NCBI RefSeq assembly: GCF_028554725.1
Contig: NC_071667.1
Location: 74,508,001 to 74,572,000, forward strand
From: Zeugodacus cucurbitae
Taxonomy: Eukaryota; Arthropoda; Insecta; Diptera; Tephritidae
Direction: 5' to 3'
Length of the DNA: 64,000 nt
The position numbers and the translations under genes were made by a program. The notes below the pieces were generated by a model. That model was given only the letters and a program-made list of their open reading frames with translations. It made no database searches and was not told where the DNA came from. Positions 37,722 through 50,720 of the stretch are shown here, piece after piece (position 1 is the first letter of the stretch; the number at the start of each line of letters is the position of its first letter).

Positions 37722-39740
37722 CGCCTATATACTTATCACCTTCGAGTGCATCATTACACAACACTTGAGCGCTTTAGACAGTTGGCTTAAGCACCAAAAA
37801 ATGCCAAACACTTCTAAATAAATATTATATTTTTATGCAGATTATTTGTATGTATGTATTTGTATATTATCGCAATAATATAATATTAGCGCTAGGCGCT
37901 CTGACGTCAGCTTTGACACTTCACTCTCAAATGTGACATTGAAAAATAGCACTTGATAAAATATTTAACTCAAGACACTTTCCATGTACTTGTATGCAAG
38001 CACAACTCAAATTTATAAAATGTAGATATGTATGTATGCAAATGGCAGCCAACCTTCATTGTTCAATTTATTTATTTATTTTTGTCGACTTTTATAGTTG
38101 ACATTTGAAATGGCAATAATCAATACGCTCAGTTCCTGTAATGGACTCCTACAAAATGTGCATTAATTCAGCCGAAGGTTGCCAGTGCGACACGGCATAG
38201 AAATTAATAGCAACAACCAGGGTGCGAACAATGAATTCGCATAAAAATGGAAAATCGCATTATGGTTAATGCTGTATAAATGACAAACAAATAGCTGAAT
38301 GACGCGTTGATTAGTGAGAGAATCTACTTTGTTTAACAAATAATGCTTCATTCTATTAAAGGTGCTTATTTACTTACGTATAATGCTTGTCAGTGAATGT
38401 TTGTTTGTTTCTTGTTGTGCACATTTCAACGCTTTGTTGTGACAAGTTAACCTTGTTGTGTCTTTAAAAAGTCGCGCTAATCAAGTTTCCTACTGTTTAA
38501 ACAATTTGTTGCAACTTAAAGCGCGCTATTTTGTAATGCTTACATACATACGTACATATATGTATGTATGTTGTTGTTGTATTAACTATACGTCATATAG
38601 CATTAAAACAGCAGCAATTATACAACCATATTTGCTATGCTACTGCAATGTCACATTAAAAAACACGTTTTTCATGTCAATTTTATGTTGCCATAATTTC
38701 TTTTTACTACATACAAGCATACAAACATATATTATATACTATTACAAATACAAGTAAAGAGCGCCTGTGTTAAAGAAAATGCAATTAAAATGAAAATAAA
38801 ATCAAATTCACATTGTATGGACAATATATCAGTCAACATAATCTTGCTATTTGCGCCAAAGTACAACAACAATAACAAGAACAACAACAATCGTGTCTTG
38901 TAATTTTACAACACAATGTAAATATTCATAAATCGTTTATGTTACTTTTAAAGCGTCTTAAATTGCTATATTTTTCATAGTCGATGCTTAACTCTGGCTC
39001 GTTAAGTTTTATGGAGCTCAGCAGCTTACCAACATACAAACATAAATATAAAACCATAAATATGTACATATGTATGTACTTACTGCTCCTCTACTGTACA
39101 ATGTAGTACTAAAATGTTTATGTTCTACCACTTTGGCTAGCCATTTATGGTACATTGTACAGACATCACACATCCCTCGGCACTCATCTATCCCTTCTTT
39201 CGTACGCTGTTTCATTAAAAACTAGCTGCTATTTTATTATAACCATCAAAGCGAACAGCGCAAACATTGTTTTCTGCACTTAATAAGCGTAAAAATATGC
39301 TGTAAATCTACCGGTTAGTTGCCGCTTACCAAGGGCTTCAGGTTCAACAAACCCTTTAATTGTATCGTAAAATACACAAGTCTGCGCTCAGCTTCCTAGT
39401 TGATTGCTGAAGGTAGTTATGCTTATGTGCCACTCAAAATTGGTTGAAAAATGACCGTTAATTGATTTTTGTTGCATATAAATAGAATTCTTTAGGTCTA
39501 GATGAGTCTAAAGTATTTATTTCGGGTTGATTATTTTATATAGTTTTTCCAAAATTTTAGTCATGTTCTGAGATTATAAACCGGAATTGGCGGACGGCAG
39601 GTCAATTGTCAAACTTTTTTTGGCAGAAATCGATGTAGAAACATATCGAGCACTTGTCCAGATTTTGTATTATTTAAATTGAAATACCTTCAAGGTTTTC
39701 AGTTATCCAGTGCAACTTCCTAGTATCGAAATTAATCGTC

Positions 39741-40028
39741 TCAACACATTTGTAAAGCTCTTTATCGAATTTTGGAGGGTTAGATCCCTCTTTTAGTGTG
39801 TTTTCTCAGCCCAAAATAGCGGTTTACAACTGTTCTAGTGTGATTTCCTTCACTCCAACCTAAGCTAAACTGAGAACCTCTCTCAGCACATTTGTAAAGC
39901 GCTTTAACGAATTTTGGAGGCTCAGATCCCTCTTTTAGTGTGTTTTCTCAGCCCAAAATACCGGTTTACAACTGTTTTAGTGTGATTTTCTTCACTACAA
40001 CCTATGCTAACCTGAGAACCTCTCATTG
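39741..40028 (+). repeat. tandem duplication, 152-bp period
   Basis: Copy 1 starts TCAACACATTTGTAAAGC at 39741 and copy 2 TCAGCACATTTGTAAAGC at 39893. Both continue through GATCCCTCTTTTAGTGTG, TTTTCTCAGCCCAAAATA and GGTTTACAACTGTT to CTGAGAACCTCTC. A handful of substitutions separates them. No coding content is recognised. Confidence 0.85.
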
Positions 40029-42399
40029 GAAAATGTAACAAGTCGACTTTGTACTCTGGGTCACGTGTACTAAGCGTTTTATTATTCGTCTGAAATTTTA
40101 TGGAGCATCAGTACTCATACTTATCGATTTACGATTTTTTATGTCGTCTCTACAACCTGAACCCATATTTTATAGAGTTCATAAGTTCAATAAATCAAAA
40201 ATATATATTTATGTTGAGTTTATAATGAGTCTACAGTAATTTTCAAGTTCAAGTCTCGAGCTACAAAGTCTATTTAAGGTTATAAGACATACCGACGTAT
40301 CACATTCAATGCTTAAATTACTGCCTCATTCGCGTTAATTGCTAGCTATTTAGCCAGCTTGCTTTTAATTTTCCTAAATACAGCAGACTACCTTTACTTG
40401 AAATAAAAGTCTACAAAAATTATTTTTATACGTGCGAGATACACACTCTCTACGTACGCTACGCTATTGCGTAGAACGTCAAGTTCTTCAGTTCAATGGT
40501 CTACGAAGTCTATGAACGGCCTTCAGCAGCGTGCGAGTTGAACGCTTCTTTTGCCAATTCTCGTACAGCAGACAAAATCTATATGAACTCTACTATTTTC
40601 AGCTACTTTGACGGCGTTCAAGAGTCATTAAATTTTGTATTTTTGTTTTTTTTTTTTCTTATTTTGAGTTTTTTTTGCTCTTTCAATGAACCTTCTAGAC
40701 CATTGACTCCGCTGGCGTTTTGCAAACTCTGTTTTATGGCAAGCTTTTTCGTTTCACCTTGTAGGCTTTTTTAGCTGAGTACGCGTCTAGTTATTGGCTT
40801 TAACTTTCGACTGTGTGGCATCCTCCACAGCGTTGTTGGCTTACAATAATTTCCCGAAATAAGTCAATAAATTATTTTTGCACCGCACTGTTTGGGCGCG
40901 TCTTCTGCCAATACCATACATGTAACTATTTATGTGTAGCTGAGTTAGTGGCTCAGTCTGCGTGGTCTGGTCCATTTTTTTCGCATTCACTAATCGCACA
41001 TGCTCTGCGGTTCGTTTGTGGCTCATGGTGCGCGCTTTGTTGTTTTCGCATTGTACATTTAAGAAATTCCTCGAACTGGTTTCATCTGCACTATAATTCG
41101 TTCGGTTTTCACTTGTGTGTGATTTATTTTGTTGTTTATACGCCGCTGTGCATGTCGTCGGCGCATAATACAATGTGTGCCTCATGTGAGTACATACAGT
41201 GCATATATTTTCATTTTTTCTTAATTTCTTACTGAACGCTTATGAAATTATATTTTGAAAAAATAATGCTTAATTGGAATTGACTGCTTCGACTGCTTCG
41301 CCAAGGCAAGGAAGGCAGTCCATTCGAGTGTATAAGTCACAACCCTGCTGCCATACAACAACGCCCCTTACGCTGCGATTCATAAATTTCGCCTCAGAAT
41401 TTATGATGTGGTACGACGCACCTCCTGCGGACAATAACTCTTTAGCACTCTTTGTGGCGCACACACACAGCCACAGCCTCGAAGTGCCACATATGTTCGT
41501 GCATATGTACAGTTAGTTAAATACTTGTACTTGTTGTGCCTTTAATTTCTACCTCATCGTCTTCCCAACAATCTCTCATATTAGTTCCACTCACAGCACT
41601 TTATGGCCACCATCACCGCCAGCGTCTGTCGTCTAGGCAGCTAAAAGCAGCCATGCAACCAAGCGGGCAGCCAAAACCCAGCCACTCAATCACTCCTGTC
41701 CAATAAGCGGCGCGTATGTATGCCAGTTACGTTCATGGCCGGCCGGTGTTGTGTTACGACGTCGCTGCAGCCTCAGCTCAGTTCCAATTTCAGCAACATT
41801 CCCGCTCCTCTCCCCAACCAGTGCAAGAACTTGTCAGGCCCGTCTGCCGAATTGCCTGCTGCCTGCCCTACTTCCTGCCTACACAACGCTGCTGCAGAGT
41901 GGCTACCTCCAGGCGCCCGTTTCGCCTTAATTTGTGTAGCTGTGCTGTGCTTGCTTACATATTTCATGTTCCCATGCGGTGCAACATTAATCTTGATATT
42001 TCTTTAAACAAAACGTATAAATAATGCGAAATGAAAAATGATATAAATATTCTCGAAATGGGGGTAATTTTTTATTTATGTATGCATGCATTTTCATTAC
42101 TGTGAAAGTTGTCGGCATATATGTATGCTTTTACATATAATTTTTACTCTATAGTAAAGTGGAGCTCTGCTGCGGAAGCATTGTGGTTATAAAGCGGTCT
42201 TTAATTGTATATTTATTCTTGAAACCCCTTTTTGATCGCTAGCTAATTGCGTTTTTCTCTCCTTCGTGCAATAGTTCCTTTTAGTCCTGCTTCTTTGTCG
42301 GTTTTGTTTTAAAGTTAATCGTATTCTAAGCTGAAACCTTTTTGGAAACACCTTACATCGATACTAAGTTTTTCTACTCTTATAGACTACTTTGTTTGG

Positions 42400-42985
42400 T
42401 AATGAACCAAAAAGTACACAAGTACTTTTCAATTACTTTGAAGCTTAAGTACTTTCTAATTACTTTGATTACTTTGGACCATTACCGTGTAGTCTAAAGT
42501 AATGAAGTTTTTTCAAATGACATTAACATTGAAGTCTAATGACCACTTTGCGGAATATTGAGTATATTTAGTTGGTAATGATTACATGATTTCATACCAA
42601 TAACACAGAATAAGAAGTAATCGGAAATTCTGTCTTGATTATAGGCAATATTGTTGTATATTGAGTACTTAAAACGAATAGAACGAATGCGAATATACAT
42701 CAAAATGGAAAATAATTACTTTGAATTACATATATACTTGACATGATTACATAACCTCCGCAATTACACCTACTTAATTTTCATTGACATGGTTTATAAG
42801 TAAATTTTTTAAATAAAAGAAAAATTAAAAAATACATAACGAAAAGTAATCATTACTTTCCTACGATTACTTAATATCTCAAGTATTATAGAACATTTTC
42901 CCTTCATACTAATACTTGTATGTAAATTTTTTTATAAGATAGGTTAGGTAATCACAATAAGTGATTACTCGTAATTACAACAACA
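42400..42985. mobile_element. element-like block rich in AGTAATTACTTT motifs
   Basis: The left part repeats AAGTACTTT, CAATTACTTTGA and TAATTACTTTGATTACTTTG. The right part has the inverse forms AAAAGTAATCATTACTTT and ACGATTACTT. Sub-terminal arrays of one short motif in opposite orientations suggest a non-autonomous DNA transposon. Borders and target duplication could not be fixed. Confidence 0.4.
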
Positions 42986-45066
42986 ACTACACACTGTTTA
43001 AATAAATATATTGAAAGCTTTCGAAGTAATGCCGTTGAGTGTGGAATATTATTATTTGAATCTAAATGTGGATTTCAAAATTTGTGGAGCTTAGAATCTT
43101 CACAAATAGAAACTTATCAGTCTTTTGACATCTAATTCTAATTATTGTAATATTTTGTGGATATTTTTCTGAATTTAAAATATTTTTACCGTTGGACTAT
43201 TTATACAAATTAGTCAGCAGACCGTATATATGAGTGCATACATTTCAATAAATATAAATTTCCTTTCCAATCAGCGCTAATTTCCTACGTTAACAGCATT
43301 CAAAGCCCACAGCGACTACACCTTTATGCCATTTTATTACTCATACCTGTGCGCAAACGCACACATGTGAATGCGTCGTAAGCGTCTTTCGCTAGCTGTT
43401 CGCCTGCTTACCAGCCTACGGTGCTTCGTCACAGCTTCTTACAGCTTGACTTGTGTGTCTCAAAAAGGCAGTCAGTCTGCACAGCAGTCTGCAGGGGAGC
43501 CAACTGAGGCGCTCGCCGTCGTGTGTGAGTTTACCAAGCAATAACGAAACGGTCGAATGCATAACACATGCGTTTTTTTATTATTGTTGTTGTTGTTGGT
43601 TTTTGAGTGTATGCGTAAAGCAAGCAACTTGGTATGCTAGCCTTTTGTCGCTGCTCAGTGGTATCGGTTCCGATGAGCAGCCTGTTCAAAGTGTATAACC
43701 ATATAAAGTCACCGTATGTGCACTTCGAACTTCGAATACCGTTGATGGCGGTTCATGTACTGTGTCTGCACATATCTGTATGTACCAGCGTTTCCCAGTC
43801 GGTTCCCAGTTAATCTCCACCACCAGCACCAGCAAGCCTCTTAAGTAGTCAGTCCCATCGAAATCAACAACTTCGTCGTTCGCATTGATTTTTGCCTTTT
43901 GTGCGGCGCTGTTTATGAGACAGCATGCATGTTTTTTTGAAATAAAGACATGTAAATAAAAAATAAATACAAGTCATGTACTCGCTTATATATTATATAT
44001 ATGTACCGAAGCTTGTATATAGCAAGTACATAAATGGCCTCTGTGTTAAGAGTTCAAGGAGAAATCTGAGTACGTGCGTGTTCTTTATTATATTATTGTT
44101 GTTTGGGTTGTTGCTGTTTTTCGGCTGTTTGTCTGTCTGTCTTATTCGCATGCAGCGTTGCTATTTCTGTTTGCGACCTAGCGCTCCTTTTATTTTTTTC
44201 TTACTTTTTTTGTTGTTTTTTCGTTTCCACTTTGAGTCTTTCAACGCTTTTGTTCGATTTTCGCCTTTGCCATATACATACATACATTGTACCTCCCGCA
44301 ATCAGCACATGAGACGAGCCTTCGCTCCGGTTCGCCACTTAAACGCTCATGCGTGCTGCTTAAGAAACCCATACACTTTGCTTGTGGTCTCTGATTCGCT
44401 TTTGCCTGCACACACATACTCACTTCTAGTGTATGTTCCCTGCTTTCACTAGAAAAATGCGTCATTCCAGACACCACCTGAAGCGCGTTCTCAAATTCAA
44501 TGCATATGGTTCGCATTGCTGCAGCGCATGGGCCATGTGTTTCAAATTACTATAATCTTTCCATTACAGAGATAAACACGTAAGAAAAAACAAAAACACT
44601 TGTAGGCTTGTTAGTCTCCTGCTTTCCTTTCGCTCTACGCACTAAATGTAAAAATGCCTATTAGGAAGCATTTCCCACACTTATGAGACGGAAACTACTA
44701 CTTTTCCTGTAACATGTGTTAGTTTACTGACTCTTGTTCCAGTTACTTTTACCGTTTTGATGTTTTTACTTTTCCGTAACCACATGAGAAGGTTCTGTGT
44801 TGCCGCTATTCAGAAAAGTAGCAGCCAATCTTGCATTGGGGTCTTCCACACCCGCAATGAACTAATTTAATACCTTTAGTTACACTGACTCCTTGATATA
44901 AATTCTTTACAACATGTTTCAGATATTTAATTGGGCTTTTAAGATTTAGAGTGAGGAAAAATACTTTTTAATTATTTAAATTTGAATTAAAGTTGTTCGT
45001 CTGAACCAATTTTATAGAAAATATCGTTAATATATCTGTCCACTTCAGCTGTCTCTATCACTTTCA

Positions 45067-45134
45067 CCTCCTAAATGTATGCTATATTTTATTGTAATCT
45101 TTATTCAACTTTAAGTTTGCCTACATTTAGGAGC
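45067..45134. repeat. 66-68-bp hairpin element of the CCTAAATGTAGGCAAC family
   Basis: The left arm CCTCCTAAATGTATGC and right arm GCCTACATTTAGGAGC are inverted copies around an AT-rich loop. Confidence 0.7.
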
Positions 45135-46752
45135 GATGCATTTTTATTAAAAACGCAAACCTAAAACATTCCTAGCTTGATTCGAATAATCTTCAACTAA
45201 ACTATCTAATTTAAAGAAGCTTTAAAAATAGAAGTATAAATTAAAAATTAATGAAAGACTGACTCCCTGAAGTAAGGTTATTTCACGGTTTTGCCAACTA
45301 TTAAATTTAATATTTTTGTTTGTTTTCGTACTTTGCAATGCCCTTCAGATATTTTCGCAAATCCTTTATAACTACATTGTCCTCTCTGCCTCCATTTCAG
45401 CCTCCATAAACGGATTATAACTTATAACCTTCGGAGTTTCATTTTAACTCATCCTTCGGAGTACCATTTTAACTCCAAAAAAATTATATTTCCCAGCTCT
45501 CTGCATTGCACTTCGGGGCATTTAAAATCGGCTGTGTTCCACTTAAATTTTAATTGATGTGCTCACATATTAAAAAATAAATAAAATAAAATTGAATTCC
45601 GTCATTTCATTCCTACTCACTGCAAAACAACCGGAATTGGCTCCACTCGAAAGGTCTACATATTTTTGTTTCGCACTGTGTCGGTGATTTGGCGCTTTGT
45701 TGTGTCCGTCTCTTGGCGCTGGTCCAACGCCAATTCAACTCCAGCATCGCTTACACACACTTCAACTTACAAATAAATCTGATTTAACTGCTTTTGCTAT
45801 CATATTCCTCATATCAAAACAGGTGTGCTTCTTTTTGCCGCTGCTGCTGTTGCTGTCTGCCTACCTGACTGCCTGCACGCTCGGGCCTTACAGCCCGTTG
45901 CACACACCTTAGAGATTCTCATTTATCACAAATTCCACTCGTTAACATCGTGTGGCTTTGAACGGCGGCTTTTGTGTCTGTCTGTCTCGTCTGTATTTCT
46001 CTATGTCTCGCGCTCTCTTCGAAGCGCTTTGGTATTCCCTGTCGTGTACAACTTTACCTGTACACTTTTCCATATATTCAATGGGACTTAATTGTGTTGT
46101 TGTTGCAGTGCCTTCAGTTTTTGGGGCGTTTCAGTTTCGTTTAATATTTTAGTTTTTACGTTCTTTTTTTGGGGTTTCTTTTTTAATTGAACGTTTCTCT
46201 TGAGTGGCCAGCTGCGTGACCGCTCGTTCGACTTACGGAAATAGTTGATAATATATGCTATAAAATGGGTACATCGGTTGCTGCGGACATGCCTTCTGCA
46301 GAGGGATTTAACATCCGCAGTCGTGTTTTTTATTTTTTGGTTACTTTGTTGGTTGAAATGTTCACTGCGGGAGTCTGCATCTTTGAAATCTTCAAATTTG
46401 AGACAAAAACTTTTTATACATATATTTTGGGCATTTATTTATGACTTTCGCTTTACTTTTTTTCATTTTTGCACATCTTTCTTGTTATTTTTCATAATCT
46501 CAGTGATTACGAAAAATTTTCTAATTTATTTTATTTCTAATTTTAAGTAATGGGTTTTAATTTCCGTAAACTCACTGTAATATTCGTTGTTAATGATTTA
46601 AGAATTTTTTTTGCAACTGTAATTAGTGCTGAAAGCGTCATCAAATGAGTTTTAAAAGCTCTTTATTATATATTTTCTATTTTTAAATATATTTTTTGTG
46701 ATATTTTCAAATGAACCTCAATACTAATATACATATTTTCTCTCTTTTACAG

Positions 46753-46811
46753 GGTATGTATCATCTTCAAATCGAATTTGTTCGTATATATTGGATAAGT
46801 CTATTATTTTC
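46753..46811 (+). other. candidate 59-nt cassette exon in the long intron
   Basis: A strong acceptor (TTTTCTCTCTTTTACAG ending 46752) lies 59 nt before a perfect GTAAGT donor at 46812. The first bases after the acceptor are GGTATGT, which itself resembles a donor, as in recursive-splicing exons. One frame is open throughout. It could be an alternative leader exon or a ratchet point of the long intron. Confidence 0.35.
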
Positions 46812-48419
46812 GTAAGTTTTTCATACAACTTAAATATATGAATATCACATTCATCAACTAATGTTAATTCTAGTTAATCAAGAAAAAGTTAAAATTTCAA
46901 ATTTTAATTAATTTATAACTCACCAACAAAGAAGAAAAAATAGCACACGCGTACTTCTATAGTAATCATTACTATTTCATCATCACTCGATTTCATAAAT
47001 TATTTCATTTCAACACACATAATTTACCGCAATTCTATACCAATATTCAAGTTGGCTTATCTACTCATCAGCGCTGGTGGGTATAATTATAATAATCGTC
47101 TTGGCTTAAGCAACTTTTTCTGGTTACTGAGTCATCATTAAAAAATTGCCATTCTAAAGAAGAAGCCGAAAAGAAGTTAGCAAATTGCAGAAATTAAGTT
47201 TTCAAAAACCTGTCCACAGCATTGCCTCAAGGCCGCACGAACTCGACATGAAAGCGGCATCGTGTGTGGGAATGAGTGATAATTAACTTCATAGTATTAA
47301 AAAATATAAAAAATTAATTGTAAAATGTGGTTTGACTATTGCAAATTGTAGAACCAGTATACCGAATAATTTTAATTATTGTTAGGAAATGAAGATGAAA
47401 GAGTTAACTTCAACTTTGAAAAATTTTTCTAGAGATCGAGAATAATAAGAAACATAAAAAAATTCAATACAGTTAATTTTTTCAGTTCCTCCTTCTTTCC
47501 GACACTTAAAAAAATTCCATCAACGAATTTCACGCCGCAACTAATTTCCATTTCAATCTCAACTGCCGATGACTGCGCGTTTAATCCACTCGTAATCCCA
47601 TACGCATCACTACCGCAGCAGGTAGAAAAAAACCTTTTTAATTCAACTTATCTCATAACAAATCTCACACCATAACACTGTATTTATGTATACACCACAA
47701 ACGTACCGTTACTTGAGTTTACTTCATTTCCCATTCCCTTTTATTTCAACATAAATTTTCAAGCCTCACCGCCCTATCCGGTTTTATGCTATAAATTTCC
47801 AAAGCGTTTGCTTGCATGTCTTTGTCCAATTTAATGTTGAAGTAGAAATTGACTCACAATGAAAGTATCAATTTTGAGAATTTTGTATTAAAGGCTAACC
47901 GAACGAACAAAAAGTAAAACCTACACTATGCAACACAATTAATTGCCCGCTATTTTTTAATGCTAGTGATTTTGGAAGTTTTTCGTGCGATTTTATGTAA
48001 ATTTTACACATTTTCTGAGAATTTTCTGTTTTTTTTCTATAGAGGAGTGTTGTTGTTGTGCTTTTGAGTATGTGTAGGTTGCATTATTTTTCCCTCAGAG
48101 GTGTTTATTAAAATGCGGGTCAATTGTGCCACACTAATCTGCCTCCTTCTTTGTTGTATTTTATGTTTGACTTATAATTAGAGTGCGGCACTAATTGTGT
48201 TTTTGTTGTTGTTGTAGTAAATTGCTTGTTATTTAGAGTAAAGTGTATAAATTGTAGAATTAGTTTTTTTTTTATTTCGGAACTTCATATGTAGAAAATA
48301 TTGCTACAGATATATTAAGCGAAAAAAAATTAACAAAAATATATTATGTTGTTTTTTCGCAATAAAAGTTTTTTTAATTTATAAACAATGATTAATTACT
48401 TAAATGTATAATAAAACTA

Positions 48420-48870
48420 ATGCATAAAATGAAAACTGAAAAAATTTTGTTTCTATTATTTTTTTTTAAATTAAAATTTTTTTTTTAACTTTCTTTCTAT
48501 ATTTTTTTGTAAGTTTTTTATAATTTGTTATTATTTTTTCTTTTTCAAACCTTTTTTTGTATTTTTTTTAATATTGTATAATAATTTTTGAGACAAATTT
48601 TCAATAAATTTTAAAATAAAATTAATGCATAAGGTGAAAAGTTAAAAAATTTTGTTTTTAATATTTGCTGAAATTGTTTTTAATTTTTATTTAGTATATT
48701 TTTTTCAAAAAATTTTTTTGTATATTTTTTTCAAAATATTCTTTTTTATTTTTTAGTTTTTTAGTATTTTTTTTTTAATTGTAATTCTAAAATTTTTTTG
48801 TTTAAATAATTTTAAATTTTTTAAATTTATTTTTTATAAAAAAGCTAATTTTCAGTTTCAATTTGTAAAT
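48420..48870 (+). repeat. T-rich low-complexity tract
   Basis: Long T runs with interspersed A. Two similar phrases, ACTAATGCATAAAATGAAAA and ATTAATGCATAAGGTGAAAA, near 48415 and 48620 suggest an old duplication of about 205 bp. Confidence 0.65.
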
Positions 48871-49188
48871 TTTGCTTCTTTAAAACTGGCTAAAATTCCT
48901 CTCGATTATGATTTTGTACATAAACTCATAACTGCTTTAAATTTTATTTTAACTGTCCATTAAATTTTATACTGAAAAACACTAAAATGTACACTTCAAT
49001 ATAAATGTTTTTTTTATTTTTCAATATAAATCAACAAAAGTGTTGTATTTGTTTTCCAAAATAGAACACGCTTGTTGCAGCAAACCACTTGACGGAAATT
49101 ATTCTAACATAATTTCCGGTTTCCTTTTCAACCATTTCCAATACATTTAAGCGCAACATGTGTGTTTGTGTGTATATGTATATAACCG

Positions 49189-50196
49189 TGACGTCAAAAT
49201 TTGCCAAATTAAATCGAGCAATTGAAGTCAATAATTTTCAATTCCATTGTTGCACAAATATATTTATATACATACTTACATATATACTTAAATGGTTGTG
49301 GCTATGAATATGGATGTGTATAAACAAATATGTGTGTATGTAGCCAATAAATAATTGAAATTGGCATTGCATAATCGAAAACTAATTAAAAACTAAACGA
49401 TTGTGCAAACATTTGTACAACCATTGGCATTTTACATATATATGTATATATAATATTTATTTATAGTATATACATATGTATATGCATGCATTGCCAATTA
49501 TTTTCTGAAGTAGCATTTAAAAATTAACGCTCGACTAATTGTGCAAACCAAACCCCACCGCCTGCTCTCTCTCTCGACAATTTGCGCAAACTAATAGAAG
49601 CACTCAAGCGTGGAAAATACATTATTATACATCTACATACATATAGAGAGATATAGTACTTATGTAGGGAAAAGCACCACATCACTAGAATATTGAAAAG
49701 GAAATTACAATATAATCGAAATAAATTAAAAGTAAATGTATTAGTAAATCATATGAGACACTTATACAGCTAAATAATTTGTTCTAAACCTTCTAGCTTG
49801 TTTTACATCACTGCGCTAATTTTCTATATACATACATATAACTATACAAAATATATTTTTGGATTTCTTCCAACTCCGTCTCGCTAGTATTTATTTCTCT
49901 AATTTGTGTTAGTCGTCATCGCAACCGTTGTCATAAGTTAGAATGGCACTCATTACTTAAATTCTTCTACAAACACACATACCTAAGTACTTGTCTCTAT
50001 TGATATTTGCTTGTATATAGTAACCTAGACATTATATATACACCTATATATTTACGACATCTTTAGCCGCTAATAACGTAACGCTTAATTGCTTCGTGCT
50101 TGTGTAGTTGTTGCGGCGACAATGTTTGTTTTTATTTCTACGCAAAAAGCACAGCTGACAAATTATATTGTGAAAAGCATTTAGCCACTGACGTCA
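49189..50196. promoter_or_regulatory. two TGACGTCAAAAT CRE sites 1 kb apart
   Basis: TGACGTCAAAAT occurs at 49189 and again at 50189 in the same orientation. Sequence between them is AT-rich with ATGTATA microsatellites and no gene. Confidence 0.3.
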
Positions 50197-50351
50197 AAAT
50201 AGTGAACAATATGCGGAAAAGTGATAAAAATATTTTTAGCTATGAAGATCATCAGATAAAATATAAGCCGACTTAGATATTACATATTACCTGTATTATA
50301 TAACCGCTCTTAAGGACTTAAAAATGCTTAAACAAGTGAAAGCTCTTTGTT

Positions 50352-50720
50352 GAAAGCTTTTTTGAGCTTTCACCCAGAAATTAAATGCTCGAAATATTTA
50401 CAAGTATATGATAAAAGACACAAAGTTATATTTTTTATAAATTTTGAATGAAAGCTCTCGAGCTTTCACAAATAATCGAAGTGTTTGAAATGTTTACAAA
50501 ATCTGTGGACCACGTTAAATTTTATTTCTATACGTGTTGGATGAAAGCTTTCTTCAAATATCCTTGAAGCTTTCACATAAAGGGCTCTCGTGCTTTCGCA
50601 CAGAAATTGAAATTTTTAAAATAGTTGCAACAGCTGCCAAAAATATTAAATTTACAATTTTAAATACATTTTTAATGAAAGCTCTAGGCAAGCATCTTTG
50701 AAGCTTTCACACAAAAAGCT
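50352..50720 (+). repeat. degenerate tandem array of GAAAGCT...AGCTTTCAC hairpin units
   Basis: Units begin with GAAAGCT at 50352, 50450, 50543 and 50677. Each carries an inverted AGCTTTCAC some 8-30 bp later, followed by variants of CAGAAATTGAAATGTTTAAA and an AT-rich spacer ending TTTTGAATGAAAGCT. Unit lengths vary from 93 to 134 bp. Confidence 0.65.

Noticed and set aside
41716..42024. 102-codon frame in a CG-richer block
   Set aside because: Cys/Pro/Ser-rich without any domain. Competing open frames exist in other phases and on the reverse strand.
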